Below are positions 1 through 5,589 of a stretch of 6,307 nucleotides of DNA, one piece after another (within the stretch, counting starts at the first letter, position 1; the number at the start of each line of letters is the position of its first letter). Position numbers and translations under genes: made by a program. The notes beneath the pieces were generated by a model. That model was not told the origin of the DNA and did no database searches. It saw nothing but the letters and a program-made list of their open reading frames with translations. Source of the stretch: Caldimonas sp. GTDB taxonomy: Bacteria; Pseudomonadota; Gammaproteobacteria; Burkholderiales; Burkholderiaceae_C. Where the stretch lies: NCBI GenBank assembly GCA_030150305.1, contig JASLGD010000040.1, forward strand, positions 1 to 6,307. Reading direction: 5' to 3'.

Positions 1-176
1 CGCGTCGGCAGGTGCCCGTGCTGCTGGCGATCGCCGCAGGCATCGCTGCGGCTGGTGCGGCGCAGGCGCGCGCGAGGCGCATCGTGATCGACGCCGTGCG
101 GCCGGCTGGCGTCGCGGACGACTGGGCTGCGCTCGTCAACGACGCGGCCGCCATCGACGTCCTCGATCCGCTTTGA
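1..176 (+). CDS. 3' end of a short secreted protein; possible internally deleted relic of the neighbouring hydrolases
   Basis: The frame starting at base 3 runs without a stop to TGA at 174-176 and gives 57 visible residues; the start lies left of the window. The visible part opens with Arg-Arg and a hydrophobic Ala/Leu/Ile stretch, then AQAR followed by RRIVID. That closely matches the cleavage site and mature start of the protein at 2769-4901 (AQARVTRIVID). The last 20 or so residues (VADDWAALVNDAAAIDVL, then DPL and stop) resemble that same protein's C-terminus (AADRDSLIQQAQASDVL, then K and stop), with about 8 of 21 aligned positions identical. The roughly 650 residues normally between these two ends are missing. 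I infer an in-frame internal deletion of a third tandem paralogue. Alternatives are an unrelated small exported protein, or the genuine C-terminus of an upstream paralogue with chance similarity in an Ala-rich stretch. The reading frame itself is fairly secure; the relic interpretation is tentative. Confidence 0.6.
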   Translation, partial: RRQVPVLLAIAAGIAAAGAAQARARRIVIDAVRPAGVADDWAALVNDAAAIDVLDPL

Positions 177-182
177 GGGACG

Positions 183-215
183 CGACGACGCGGGCGAGCG
201 CCGCTCGCGTCGTCG
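183..215 (+). other. strong hairpin after the first reading frame
   Basis: CGACGACGCG at 183-192 pairs perfectly with CGCGTCGTCG at 206-215, a 10-bp stem with a 13-base loop that can pair further inside. It starts 7 bases after the TGA at 174-176. No T run follows, so it is not a canonical intrinsic terminator. It could protect the 3' end of the upstream message or be one half of a leader switch with the hairpin at 242-263. Confidence 0.45.
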
Positions 216-241
216 TCGAGACGCACGACGGTGACTTTTGC

Positions 242-267
242 GCGCGGGCGCTCTTGCCCGCGCTTTT
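242..267 (+). terminator. intrinsic-terminator-like hairpin just upstream of the first large hydrolase gene
   Basis: GCGCGGGC at 242-249 and GCCCGCGC at 256-263 form a perfect 8-bp GC stem around a 6-base loop (GCTCTT), followed directly by TTTT at 264-267. This has the form of a rho-independent terminator, although the T run is short. It ends only 9 bases before the Shine-Dalgarno sequence of the gene at 290. It may therefore end the upstream transcript or act as an attenuator in the leader of the downstream gene. If it terminates efficiently, transcripts from any promoter further left would need read-through to express the hydrolase. Confidence 0.5.
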
Positions 268-276
268 ACCGAGAAG

Positions 277-281
277 AGGAG
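277..281 (+). promoter_or_regulatory. ribosome binding site fixing the start at 290
   Basis: AGGAG lies 8 bases before the ATG at 290, within a purine-rich stretch (GAGAAGAGGAGA). The frame stays open upstream and offers a TTG at 173, but that start has no comparable site and would place 39 extra residues before the signal peptide. The ATG at 290 is clearly preferred. Confidence 0.8.
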
Positions 282-289
282 ACAACCAC

Positions 290-2482
290 ATGGCATCCAA
301 TCGCAAGCCCGCGGCACGTCGGGCCCAACGCCTCTCGCGTCGCGCACGCGTCCCGGTCGCGACTGCCGTCGCGATGGCGGTCGCGGCGGCACTCGCCGCG
401 CCCGCCGCGCAGGCGCGCATCACGCGAATCGACATCACGCAGACCGAGTCGCCGACGTTCGGCGGCTACGCGTGGCCGCAGGTCGGCCAGTACGAAAAGA
501 TCGTCGGCGTCGCGCACGGCGAGATCGATCCGACCGACCCGAAGAACGCGGTCATCACCGACATCGCGCTCGCCCCGCGCAACGCGCGCGGCAACGTCGA
601 GTACGCGTTCGACTTCTACATCCTGAAGCCGATCGACCTGCGCAAGGGCGCGCACAAGATGATGTACGAGCCGCCGAACCGCGGCCGCAAGACCTGGAAC
701 ACGTTCGGGCGCGTGCCCGCTGGCAACGATCCGGGCAGCTCGATCACCGACCCGACGGTGCTCGCCAACGCGTTCCTGATGCCGCGCGGCTATTCGATCG
801 TCTGGAGCGGCTGGGACGCGGCCGCGGGAACGAGCAACGCCGGCTTCAACACGACGATCACGCTGCCGGTCGCCAAGGGCCCCGGCGGCGCCACCATCAC
901 CGGACCGGCCTACGAGTACATCGTCACCGGCGCCTCCTCGTTCGCGCTCAGCTACCCGGCGGCGACGCTCGACAAGAGCAAGGCCAAGCTCACCCATCGC
1001 GTCCACCTCGACGACGTGCCGGTCGAGATCCCGGCCGGCGGCTGGAACTACAACGCGGCCGGCACCTCGATCAGCCTGGTCGGCGGCAACTTCGTCAACA
1101 ACGACATCTACGAGTTCAGCTACACCGCCAAGGATCCGACCGTGAACGGCGTCGGCTTCGCGGCGGTGCGCGACTTCAACGCGTGGCTGCGCGAGGCGAA
1201 GGCCGACGACAACGGGACCGCCAACCCGCTCGCCCACGACGTGCGCGAGATCTACACCGAGGTCGTCTCGCAGCCCGGGCGGTTCCTCAACGACTTTCGC
1301 CATCTCGGCTTCAACGAGTCCGAAAGCGGACACAAGGTCTTCGACGCGATGATGCAGTGGATCGCGGCGGGCGACGGCATCAACCTGAACTACCGCTGGT
1401 CGCAGCCGGGACGCACCGAGCGCAATCGGCAGGAGCACCTGTACGCGGAAGGCGTCTTCCCGTTCGCCAACGTGACGACGACCGACCCGTTCACCGGCAT
1501 CCACGACAGCCGGCTCGAGCGCTGCGAGCGCACCAACACCTGCCCGGTCGCGGCGGAGATCTACTCGGCCAACGAATACTGGGTCAAGGCGGCGTCGCTG
1601 CTGCACACGACGCCCGACGGCCGTTTCGATCTGCCCGATTCGCCGTTCGCCCGCGACTACTTCATCTCGAGCCATCAGCACGGCGTCGGCAGCGCGACGA
1701 GCAAGGGCGTCTGCCAGCAGTTGCAGAACCCGCTCGATTCGGCGCCCGTGCAGCGCGCGCTCTTCGTGGCGCTCGGCGAGTGGTTGCAAGGCAAGGAGCC
1801 GCCGAAGAGCCGCGTGCCGCGTCTGCGCGACGGGACGTTCGCCCCGCCGTTGCCGCAGGAGGCGGTCGGCTTCCCGCACATCCCCGGCGTGACCTACACG
1901 GGACTGGAGACGACGCGCTACCGCTTCGACTACGGCCCCGACTACTACAGCAAGGGGATTCCGACGATCAACCCGCCGCTGATCACACCGCCCTACGAGA
2001 ACAACCCGGCCAACGGACCGATCTACCCGAGCTGGGTGCCGCGCACCGACGCCGACGGCAACGACATCGCGGGCGTGCGGCTGGTCGACGTCAGCGTGCC
2101 GCTCGCCACCTACACCGGCTGGGCGCTGCGCTCCGGACCGCAGGCGAACGACGGCTGCGAATCGTCGGGCCAGTTCATTCCGTTCCCGAAGACGCAGGCC
2201 GATCGCATGGCGACCGGCGACCCGCGCCTCTCGGTGCAGGAGCGCTACCCGACGTTCGACAAGTACCAGCGCGAGGTGCGCCATGCGCTCGACCGCATGG
2301 TCCGGCAGAGGCTGCTGCTGTGCGAAGACACGCTGAGCGAGCAGAGCCGGCTCTATGCCAACGGTGTCGCCCTCGGCGTGCCGGCGCCGCAGGCCGGGCT
2401 GCCTGCGCCGACGCCGCTGCCGCACTGCATGAGCCGGCACGACCGCAGCGACGACGACGATGGTGATGACGGCGATCGTTGA
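290..2482 (+). CDS. secreted alpha/beta-hydrolase-domain protein with acidic C-terminal tail
   Basis: This 730-residue exported protein resembles the large secreted 'alpha/beta hydrolase domain' family (Abhydrolase_10 type), whose members are predicted esterases of largely unknown substrate. Residues 1-42 form a signal peptide: a long Arg-rich n-region with LSRRAR (weakly Tat-like), an Ala/Val core, and cleavage after AQA. The mature protein begins RITRIDITQTESPTFGG. Landmarks are PNRGRK, IVWSGW, the elbow-like VVSQPGRFLNDF with candidate nucleophile S327, the Cys pair in RCERTNTC, NEYW with candidate acid E429, and HQHG with candidate base H464. Later cysteines match those of the protein at 2769-4901, consistent with disulfides outside the cytoplasm. 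Residues 696-730 are an extra Pro/Ala-rich linker ending in SDDDDGDDGDR, absent from that paralogue. The elbow reads V-V-S-Q-P-G where the paralogue has G-V-S-Q-S-G, so activity should not be assumed. Family and export are well supported; the reaction is inferred from the fold. Confidence 0.93.
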   Translation: MASNRKPAARRAQRLSRRARVPVATAVAMAVAAALAAPAAQARITRIDITQTESPTFGGYAWPQVGQYEKIVGVAHGEIDPTDPKNAVITDIALAPRNARGNVEYAFDFYILKPIDLRKGAHKMMYEPPNRGRKTWNTFGRVPAGNDPGSSITDPTVLANAFLMPRGYSIVWSGWDAAAGTSNAGFNTTITLPVAKGPGGATITGPAYEYIVTGASSFALSYPAATLDKSKAKLTHRVHLDDVPVEIPAGGWNYNAAGTSISLVGGNFVNNDIYEFSYTAKDPTVNGVGFAAVRDFNAWLREAKADDNGTANPLAHDVREIYTEVVSQPGRFLNDFRHLGFNESESGHKVFDAMMQWIAAGDGINLNYRWSQPGRTERNRQEHLYAEGVFPFANVTTTDPFTGIHDSRLERCERTNTCPVAAEIYSANEYWVKAASLLHTTPDGRFDLPDSPFARDYFISSHQHGVGSATSKGVCQQLQNPLDSAPVQRALFVALGEWLQGKEPPKSRVPRLRDGTFAPPLPQEAVGFPHIPGVTYTGLETTRYRFDYGPDYYSKGIPTINPPLITPPYENNPANGPIYPSWVPRTDADGNDIAGVRLVDVSVPLATYTGWALRSGPQANDGCESSGQFIPFPKTQADRMATGDPRLSVQERYPTFDKYQREVRHALDRMVRQRLLLCEDTLSEQSRLYANGVALGVPAPQAGLPAPTPLPHCMSRHDRSDDDDGDDGDR

Positions 2483-2501
2483 CGTCCAGATGCGCAGGGG
2501 C

Positions 2502-2524
2502 GGAGCGCGTCAGCGCGCCGCTCC
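2502..2524 (+). terminator. possible hairpin terminator after the first hydrolase gene
   Basis: GGAGCG at 2502-2507 pairs with CGCTCC at 2519-2524, and two further C-G pairs can form inside if one base is bulged. It begins 20 bases after the stop codon. No T run follows, so it would be a weak or factor-assisted terminator, or only an mRNA 3'-end stabiliser. Confidence 0.25.
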
Positions 2525-2636
2525 TCGTCGCAAGCGGCGGCAGCGCATCGCGACGTCAAGCCGATGACGCGAGGTGCGCAGCAGCGTTGCGGCCCGCGAC
2601 CGCGAACGCGCTGCCGATATCGAGTGGAGGGACGCG

Positions 2637-2653
2637 TTGGCATCCGGCGTGCC
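2637..2653 (+). promoter_or_regulatory. candidate sigma-54 (-24/-12) promoter for the second hydrolase operon
   Basis: TTGGCA at 2637-2642 and TGCC at 2650-2653 place GG (2639-2640) and GC (2651-2652) exactly 10 bases apart, the spacing required for the RpoN consensus TGGCAC-N5-TTGC. Departures are T for C after TGGCA and G for the first T of TTGC. The predicted start would be near 2664, giving a leader of about 105 bases. PEP-CTERM genes in some betaproteobacteria are RpoN-controlled, which suits the PEP-CTERM gene downstream. A single match in GC-rich DNA is weak evidence. Confidence 0.25.
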
Positions 2654-2700
2654 CAAGAAGCGCTCGAGGGTCGATGGATGACTACCGGATTCCCTGAGGC

Positions 2701-2725
2701 ACACGGCGTGTCCCAGACCTAGACT
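2701..2725 (+). promoter_or_regulatory. small palindrome next to a sigma-70-like -10 box
   Basis: ACACG-G-CGTGT at 2701-2711 is an 11-base palindrome around one central base. Nine bases (2712-2719... ending before 2720) downstream of it lies TAGACT at 2720-2725, matching 4 of 6 positions of TATAAT. No good -35 box sits at the usual spacing. If this is a promoter, the palindrome would lie in the spacer or -35 area, where a repressor or activator could bind. This is an alternative to the sigma-54 candidate further upstream. Confidence 0.18.
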
Positions 2726-2758
2726 GAAACCGCGCACGCGCCAGAACGTGCGTCCACG

Positions 2759-2763
2759 AGGAG
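2759..2763 (+). promoter_or_regulatory. ribosome binding site of the second hydrolase gene
   Basis: AGGAG lies 5 bases before the ATG at 2769 and 11 bases before a second in-frame ATG at 2775. A GTG at 2748 also opens the frame, but it lies upstream of this site and has no obvious ribosome binding site. The start at 2769 fits best; 2775 would shorten the protein by two residues only. Confidence 0.75.
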
Positions 2764-2768
2764 ACTTC

Positions 2769-4901
2769 ATGCCCATGCTCTCTCAGCAGACCTCTCGCGG
2801 TCGGCTGCGCAGCGCGCTCGCCAACGTGGCGGTCGTCGCGCTCGCCGTCGCCGGCAGCACCGCGCAGGCGCGTGTCACGCGCATCGTCATCGACTCGACG
2901 ACGCCGCTGACCGGCGGTGCCATCGCCTACGAAACGCTGCGCGGACGCGCGTTCGGCGAGCTCGATCCCAATGACCCGAGAAACGCGGTCATCACCGACA
3001 TCCAGCTCGGCGCCGACGCCGACGGCAAGGTTCGCTACGAGGCGAGCTTCGCGCTCACCAAGCCGGTCAACCTCAGCCAGGCGAGCGGCTTCATGTGGCA
3101 CGACGTGCCCAACCGCGGCGGCAGCATCGTCATCAACCAGACCGAGCGCGACATGGGCGACATCGGCCTGGCGAGCGCGTGGCAGGGCGACAACGCAGGC
3201 GCGACCGCGGTGCCGGCCAACCACGCGACGGGAACGAATCACTGGGTCGTCGTGCCGATGGCTCGCCAGGGCGGGCAGCTCGTCACCGGCAACGTGCTCG
3301 CGCGGATCGTCAATCGCAGCGGCGCCGATTCGGAGCCGCTCAACGTCATGGGCAACCCGGTGCCGTACCTGCCGGCGACGCTCGACACGACTCAGGCGAC
3401 ACTGACGATCCACACGAAGGAAACGGTCAACGGCCAGATCACCGAGGGTGGCGTCGTCGCTGCAAGCGACTGGGCGTTCGCGCATTGCAGCGCGACCAAT
3501 CCGTTCCCCGGCACGCCCGACGATATCGATACCGCGAACTTGCCCGGCAACCTGCCGGTGCACGTCTGCCTGAAGAACGGATTCGATCCGAACGTGCTCT
3601 ACCAAGTCGTCTATCCGGCCAAGGGCGCGTACGTGCTCGGCGTCGGCATGGCGGCCTTCCGCGATGTCGGCTCGTTCTTCAAGTACGCCGCCGCCGACGA
3701 CTTCGGCACTGCCAATCCGGTTGCGGGACGCGTGAGCTGGTCGTCGATCCGCGGCGTCTCGCAGTCCGGCAACTTCACGCGGCAGTGGATCTATTCGGGG
3801 ATGAACCAGGACGAGGCCGGGCGCATGGTCCACCAGGGCGCGTGGCCGCAGATCGCCGGGCGGCGTGTGGCGGTCAACGTCCGCTGGGGGCAGCCCGACG
3901 GCGTTCTCGAGCTGTATCAGCTCGGCAGCGAAGGCGCGCAGTGGTGGGTCGACTATCCCGACGCGGTACGCAACCTCCCCGCCAACGGCATCTTCCACCG
4001 CTGCAATCTGACCGGAACGTGTCCGAAGGTCGTCGAGCACTTCGGCGGCTCCGAGGTGTTCGCGCTGAAGATGACGATGGAGTGGGTCGGCACGAGCGCC
4101 GACTTCGACATCCCGCTCACTCGCAACGTCCGCCGCTACTACGTCGGCAGCACGACGCATGGCGGCGGTGCCGGCGGCTTCACGCAGAACACATCGCCGA
4201 CCCCGGTGAACTGCCCTGGCAACAACTGGGGCACGGGCGTGTTCCGCGCCAACCCGATGCCGTCGACGCAGATGATCAACGTCATTCGCGTCGCGCTTCG
4301 CGCCTGGATCATGACCGGTGCGCTGCCCCCGCCGAGCCGCTACCCGACGCTGGTCGGCGGCACGCTCGTCGATCCGACGCCCCAGGCGATGGGGTTCCCG
4401 GCCGGCGTTCCGGGGGTGCCCGATTCGATCTTCGCCCCCGAGAACTTCGTCTTCCCGGTGTTCGACTACGACTGGGGTCCGCAATTCAACAAGGCCGACG
4501 GCACCGGCGTCCCGACCAATCTGCCGCCGCCGATCAACCACGTGATCGCGATGAAGGTGCCGCGCGTCGACGCCGACGGCAACGAGCTCGGCGGCGTGCC
4601 GACCGTGCTGCGCGACGCGCCGCTCGGCACGTACCTCGGCTGGAACATCACCGCGGCCGGCTTTCACAAGGGTCAGGTGTGCAACTACATCGGCGGCTAC
4701 ATCCCGTTTGCACTGACGCTCGCGGAACGGCTGCAGACCGGCGATCCGCGTCCTTCGCTGACCGAGCGCTACGTCAGCCACGACGGCTACGTCGCCGCCG
4801 TCACGCAAGCCGCCAACAACGCATTCGCCCAGGGTTACCTGCTCGCCGCCGACCGCGACTCGCTCATCCAGCAGGCGCAGGCGAGCGACGTCCTGAAGTG
4901 A
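2769..4901 (+). CDS. secreted alpha/beta-hydrolase-domain protein with intact GxSxSG elbow
   Basis: This 710-residue protein is a divergent paralogue of the one at 290-2482 and belongs to the same large secreted alpha/beta-hydrolase-domain family (Abhydrolase_10 type); it is predicted to cleave esters or lactones outside the cytoplasm. Residues 1-34 are a signal peptide cleaved after AQA; the mature protein starts RVTRIVIDSTTPLTGG. Shared landmarks in order are the RAFGELDPNDPRNAVITDI region, PNRGGS, LKNGFDPNVLY, the nucleophile elbow GVSQSGNF (S331, or less likely S333), RCNLTGTC, GGSEVF (candidate acid E429), TTHGGG (candidate base H464) and GDPRPSLTERY near the end. Paired cysteines (for example in AHC and VHVC, and the C-x6-C of RCNLTGTC) suggest disulfides. 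The protein ends DVLK, without the acidic tail of its neighbour. The PEP-CTERM gene follows after 32 bases and is probably co-transcribed. The family call is strong; no substrate can be assigned. Confidence 0.94.
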   Translation: MPMLSQQTSRGRLRSALANVAVVALAVAGSTAQARVTRIVIDSTTPLTGGAIAYETLRGRAFGELDPNDPRNAVITDIQLGADADGKVRYEASFALTKPVNLSQASGFMWHDVPNRGGSIVINQTERDMGDIGLASAWQGDNAGATAVPANHATGTNHWVVVPMARQGGQLVTGNVLARIVNRSGADSEPLNVMGNPVPYLPATLDTTQATLTIHTKETVNGQITEGGVVAASDWAFAHCSATNPFPGTPDDIDTANLPGNLPVHVCLKNGFDPNVLYQVVYPAKGAYVLGVGMAAFRDVGSFFKYAAADDFGTANPVAGRVSWSSIRGVSQSGNFTRQWIYSGMNQDEAGRMVHQGAWPQIAGRRVAVNVRWGQPDGVLELYQLGSEGAQWWVDYPDAVRNLPANGIFHRCNLTGTCPKVVEHFGGSEVFALKMTMEWVGTSADFDIPLTRNVRRYYVGSTTHGGGAGGFTQNTSPTPVNCPGNNWGTGVFRANPMPSTQMINVIRVALRAWIMTGALPPPSRYPTLVGGTLVDPTPQAMGFPAGVPGVPDSIFAPENFVFPVFDYDWGPQFNKADGTGVPTNLPPPINHVIAMKVPRVDADGNELGGVPTVLRDAPLGTYLGWNITAAGFHKGQVCNYIGGYIPFALTLAERLQTGDPRPSLTERYVSHDGYVAAVTQAANNAFAQGYLLAADRDSLIQQAQASDVLK

Positions 4902-4922
4902 TGCCCTCGCAGCCCAGAAGAA

Positions 4923-4926
4923 AGGA
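4923..4926 (+). promoter_or_regulatory. ribosome binding site of the PEP-CTERM gene
   Basis: AGGA within AGAAGAAAGGA lies 7 bases before the ATG at 4934. This purine-rich stretch occupies most of the 32-base gap after the hydrolase stop codon and leaves little room for a separate promoter, which supports co-transcription. Confidence 0.75.
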
Positions 4927-4933
4927 CCAGGCA

Positions 4934-5539
4934 ATGAAGAACGTGCTCCTCGCTCCCGCCGTCGCAGCATTGGCGGTGCTCGCCGCACCGGCGCACGCCG
5001 ACTTCAGCGGCCCATTCGCGCCCGCGAACTGGACCACGACGACCACAGGGACGCTCGTCGGCTCCGGCGCCAGCCCGGGATCCGCGACCTTCACGACCAG
5101 CCAGCTCACGCTGGTCGGCGGCAACGTCGCGCAGCCGGCGAGCGACGTCGGCTGCACGGGAAGCACCTACGGCTTCATCGGCCCGTGCGAAGTCCGCACG
5201 ACGATCGCGGTGCCGGGCTCGTTCTCGTTCCACTGGGCCTACAGCACAGCGGATGACGCCGGACCAGCCGGCGACATCTTCGGTCTCCTCGTCGATGGCA
5301 CGCGCATCCAGCTGTCGGACCCCGGCGGCGCGGTGTCGCAGAGCGGCGACCGCACGTTCAGCGCGTCATCGTCCTTCGGCTGGTTCGTCAACTGCACGGA
5401 CTGCACGGGCGGCGCGGCGACGGCAGTCGTCTCGCGCTTCGCGGCGGTGCAGGCCGTTCCGGAGCCTGAGACCGCGGCGCTGATGCTCGCCGGGCTGGCG
5501 GCGCTCGGAATTGCGCAGCGGCGCAAGCGGGCGGGGTGA
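4934..5539 (+). CDS. PEP-CTERM sorting-domain protein
   Basis: This 201-residue protein is built for exosortase-dependent sorting. Residues 1-22 are a signal peptide cleaved after AHA. Residues 23-174 form a small Gly/Ser/Thr-rich, probably beta-rich domain with a Thr run at 34-38, cysteines at 74 and 85, and a C-x2-C at 154-157 (NCTDC). Residues 175-201 are a complete PEP-CTERM tail: the VPEPE motif, the hydrophobic segment TAALMLAGLAALGIA, then the basic end QRRKRAG. In the known system an exosortase cleaves near PEP and the protein goes to the outer surface or the exopolysaccharide matrix. The middle domain resembles those of other PEP-CTERM proteins with a DIFG-like core (GDIFGLLVDG, residues 113-122), but I cannot name its function. 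It lies 32 bases behind the second hydrolase and ends 50 bases from the convergent esterase. The exosortase must be encoded elsewhere. Confidence 0.93.
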   Translation: MKNVLLAPAVAALAVLAAPAHADFSGPFAPANWTTTTTGTLVGSGASPGSATFTTSQLTLVGGNVAQPASDVGCTGSTYGFIGPCEVRTTIAVPGSFSFHWAYSTADDAGPAGDIFGLLVDGTRIQLSDPGGAVSQSGDRTFSASSSFGWFVNCTDCTGGAATAVVSRFAAVQAVPEPETAALMLAGLAALGIAQRRKRAG

Positions 5540-5589
5540 GCGTGCCGCGCACCGGCGACCACTTTACGCGTTGTCCGTTCGGATGAGAG
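5535..5589. other. convergent intergenic space with short inverted repeats
   Basis: Only 50 bases separate the two facing stop codons (5537-5539 and 5590-5592). GGTG at 5535-5538 and CACC at 5550-5553 pair, with GCG/CGC inside separated by one mismatch, forming a hairpin over the plus-strand stop codon. TCCG-TT-CGGA at 5574-5583 is a second tiny inverted repeat. Neither has a T run, so a bidirectional terminator is only a possibility. Confidence 0.25.

Larger units (their letters stand above)
2483..2768 (+). other. non-coding gap between the two hydrolase genes
   Basis: These 286 bases contain no convincing gene. One frame is open from 2479 to 2697, but it starts with TTG, has no ribosome binding site and gives an Arg/Ala/Ser-rich product typical of shadow frames in GC-rich DNA. 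The gap holds a hairpin near its left end and candidate promoter elements for the second hydrolase in its right half, listed separately. Its length suggests that the second hydrolase has its own promoter. Confidence 0.6.

Noticed and set aside
173..289. Earlier TTG start at 173 for the first hydrolase
   Set aside because: It would add 39 residues before the signal peptide, would be translated through the terminator-like hairpin, and has no good ribosome binding site.
266..2440. A 724-residue open frame on the minus strand opposite the first hydrolase
   Set aside because: Its product is rich in Arg, Ala and Val with no domain or signal, as expected for the antisense of a GC-rich gene. The plus-strand frame has a clear signal peptide, ribosome binding site and family motifs.
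2642..2690. Inverted repeat ATCCGG (2642-2647) and CCGGAT (2685-2690)
   Set aside because: Six bases with a 37-base spacer and no extension in either direction is expected by chance at this base composition.
2479..2697. A 72-residue frame in the gap between the hydrolases
   Set aside because: It has a TTG start overlapping the previous stop, no ribosome binding site, and Arg/Ala/Ser-rich composition without any motif.
3095..4933. Upstream extension of the PEP-CTERM frame through the second hydrolase gene
   Set aside because: The frame is open only because of base composition. The extension is Arg-rich nonsense, and the ATG at 4934 has a ribosome binding site and opens directly into a signal peptide.
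2682..4988. A 768-residue open frame on the minus strand opposite the second hydrolase
   Set aside because: It is the same kind of antisense shadow: low-complexity Arg/Val/Asp-rich product, no recognisable domain, and overlapping a well-supported gene throughout.
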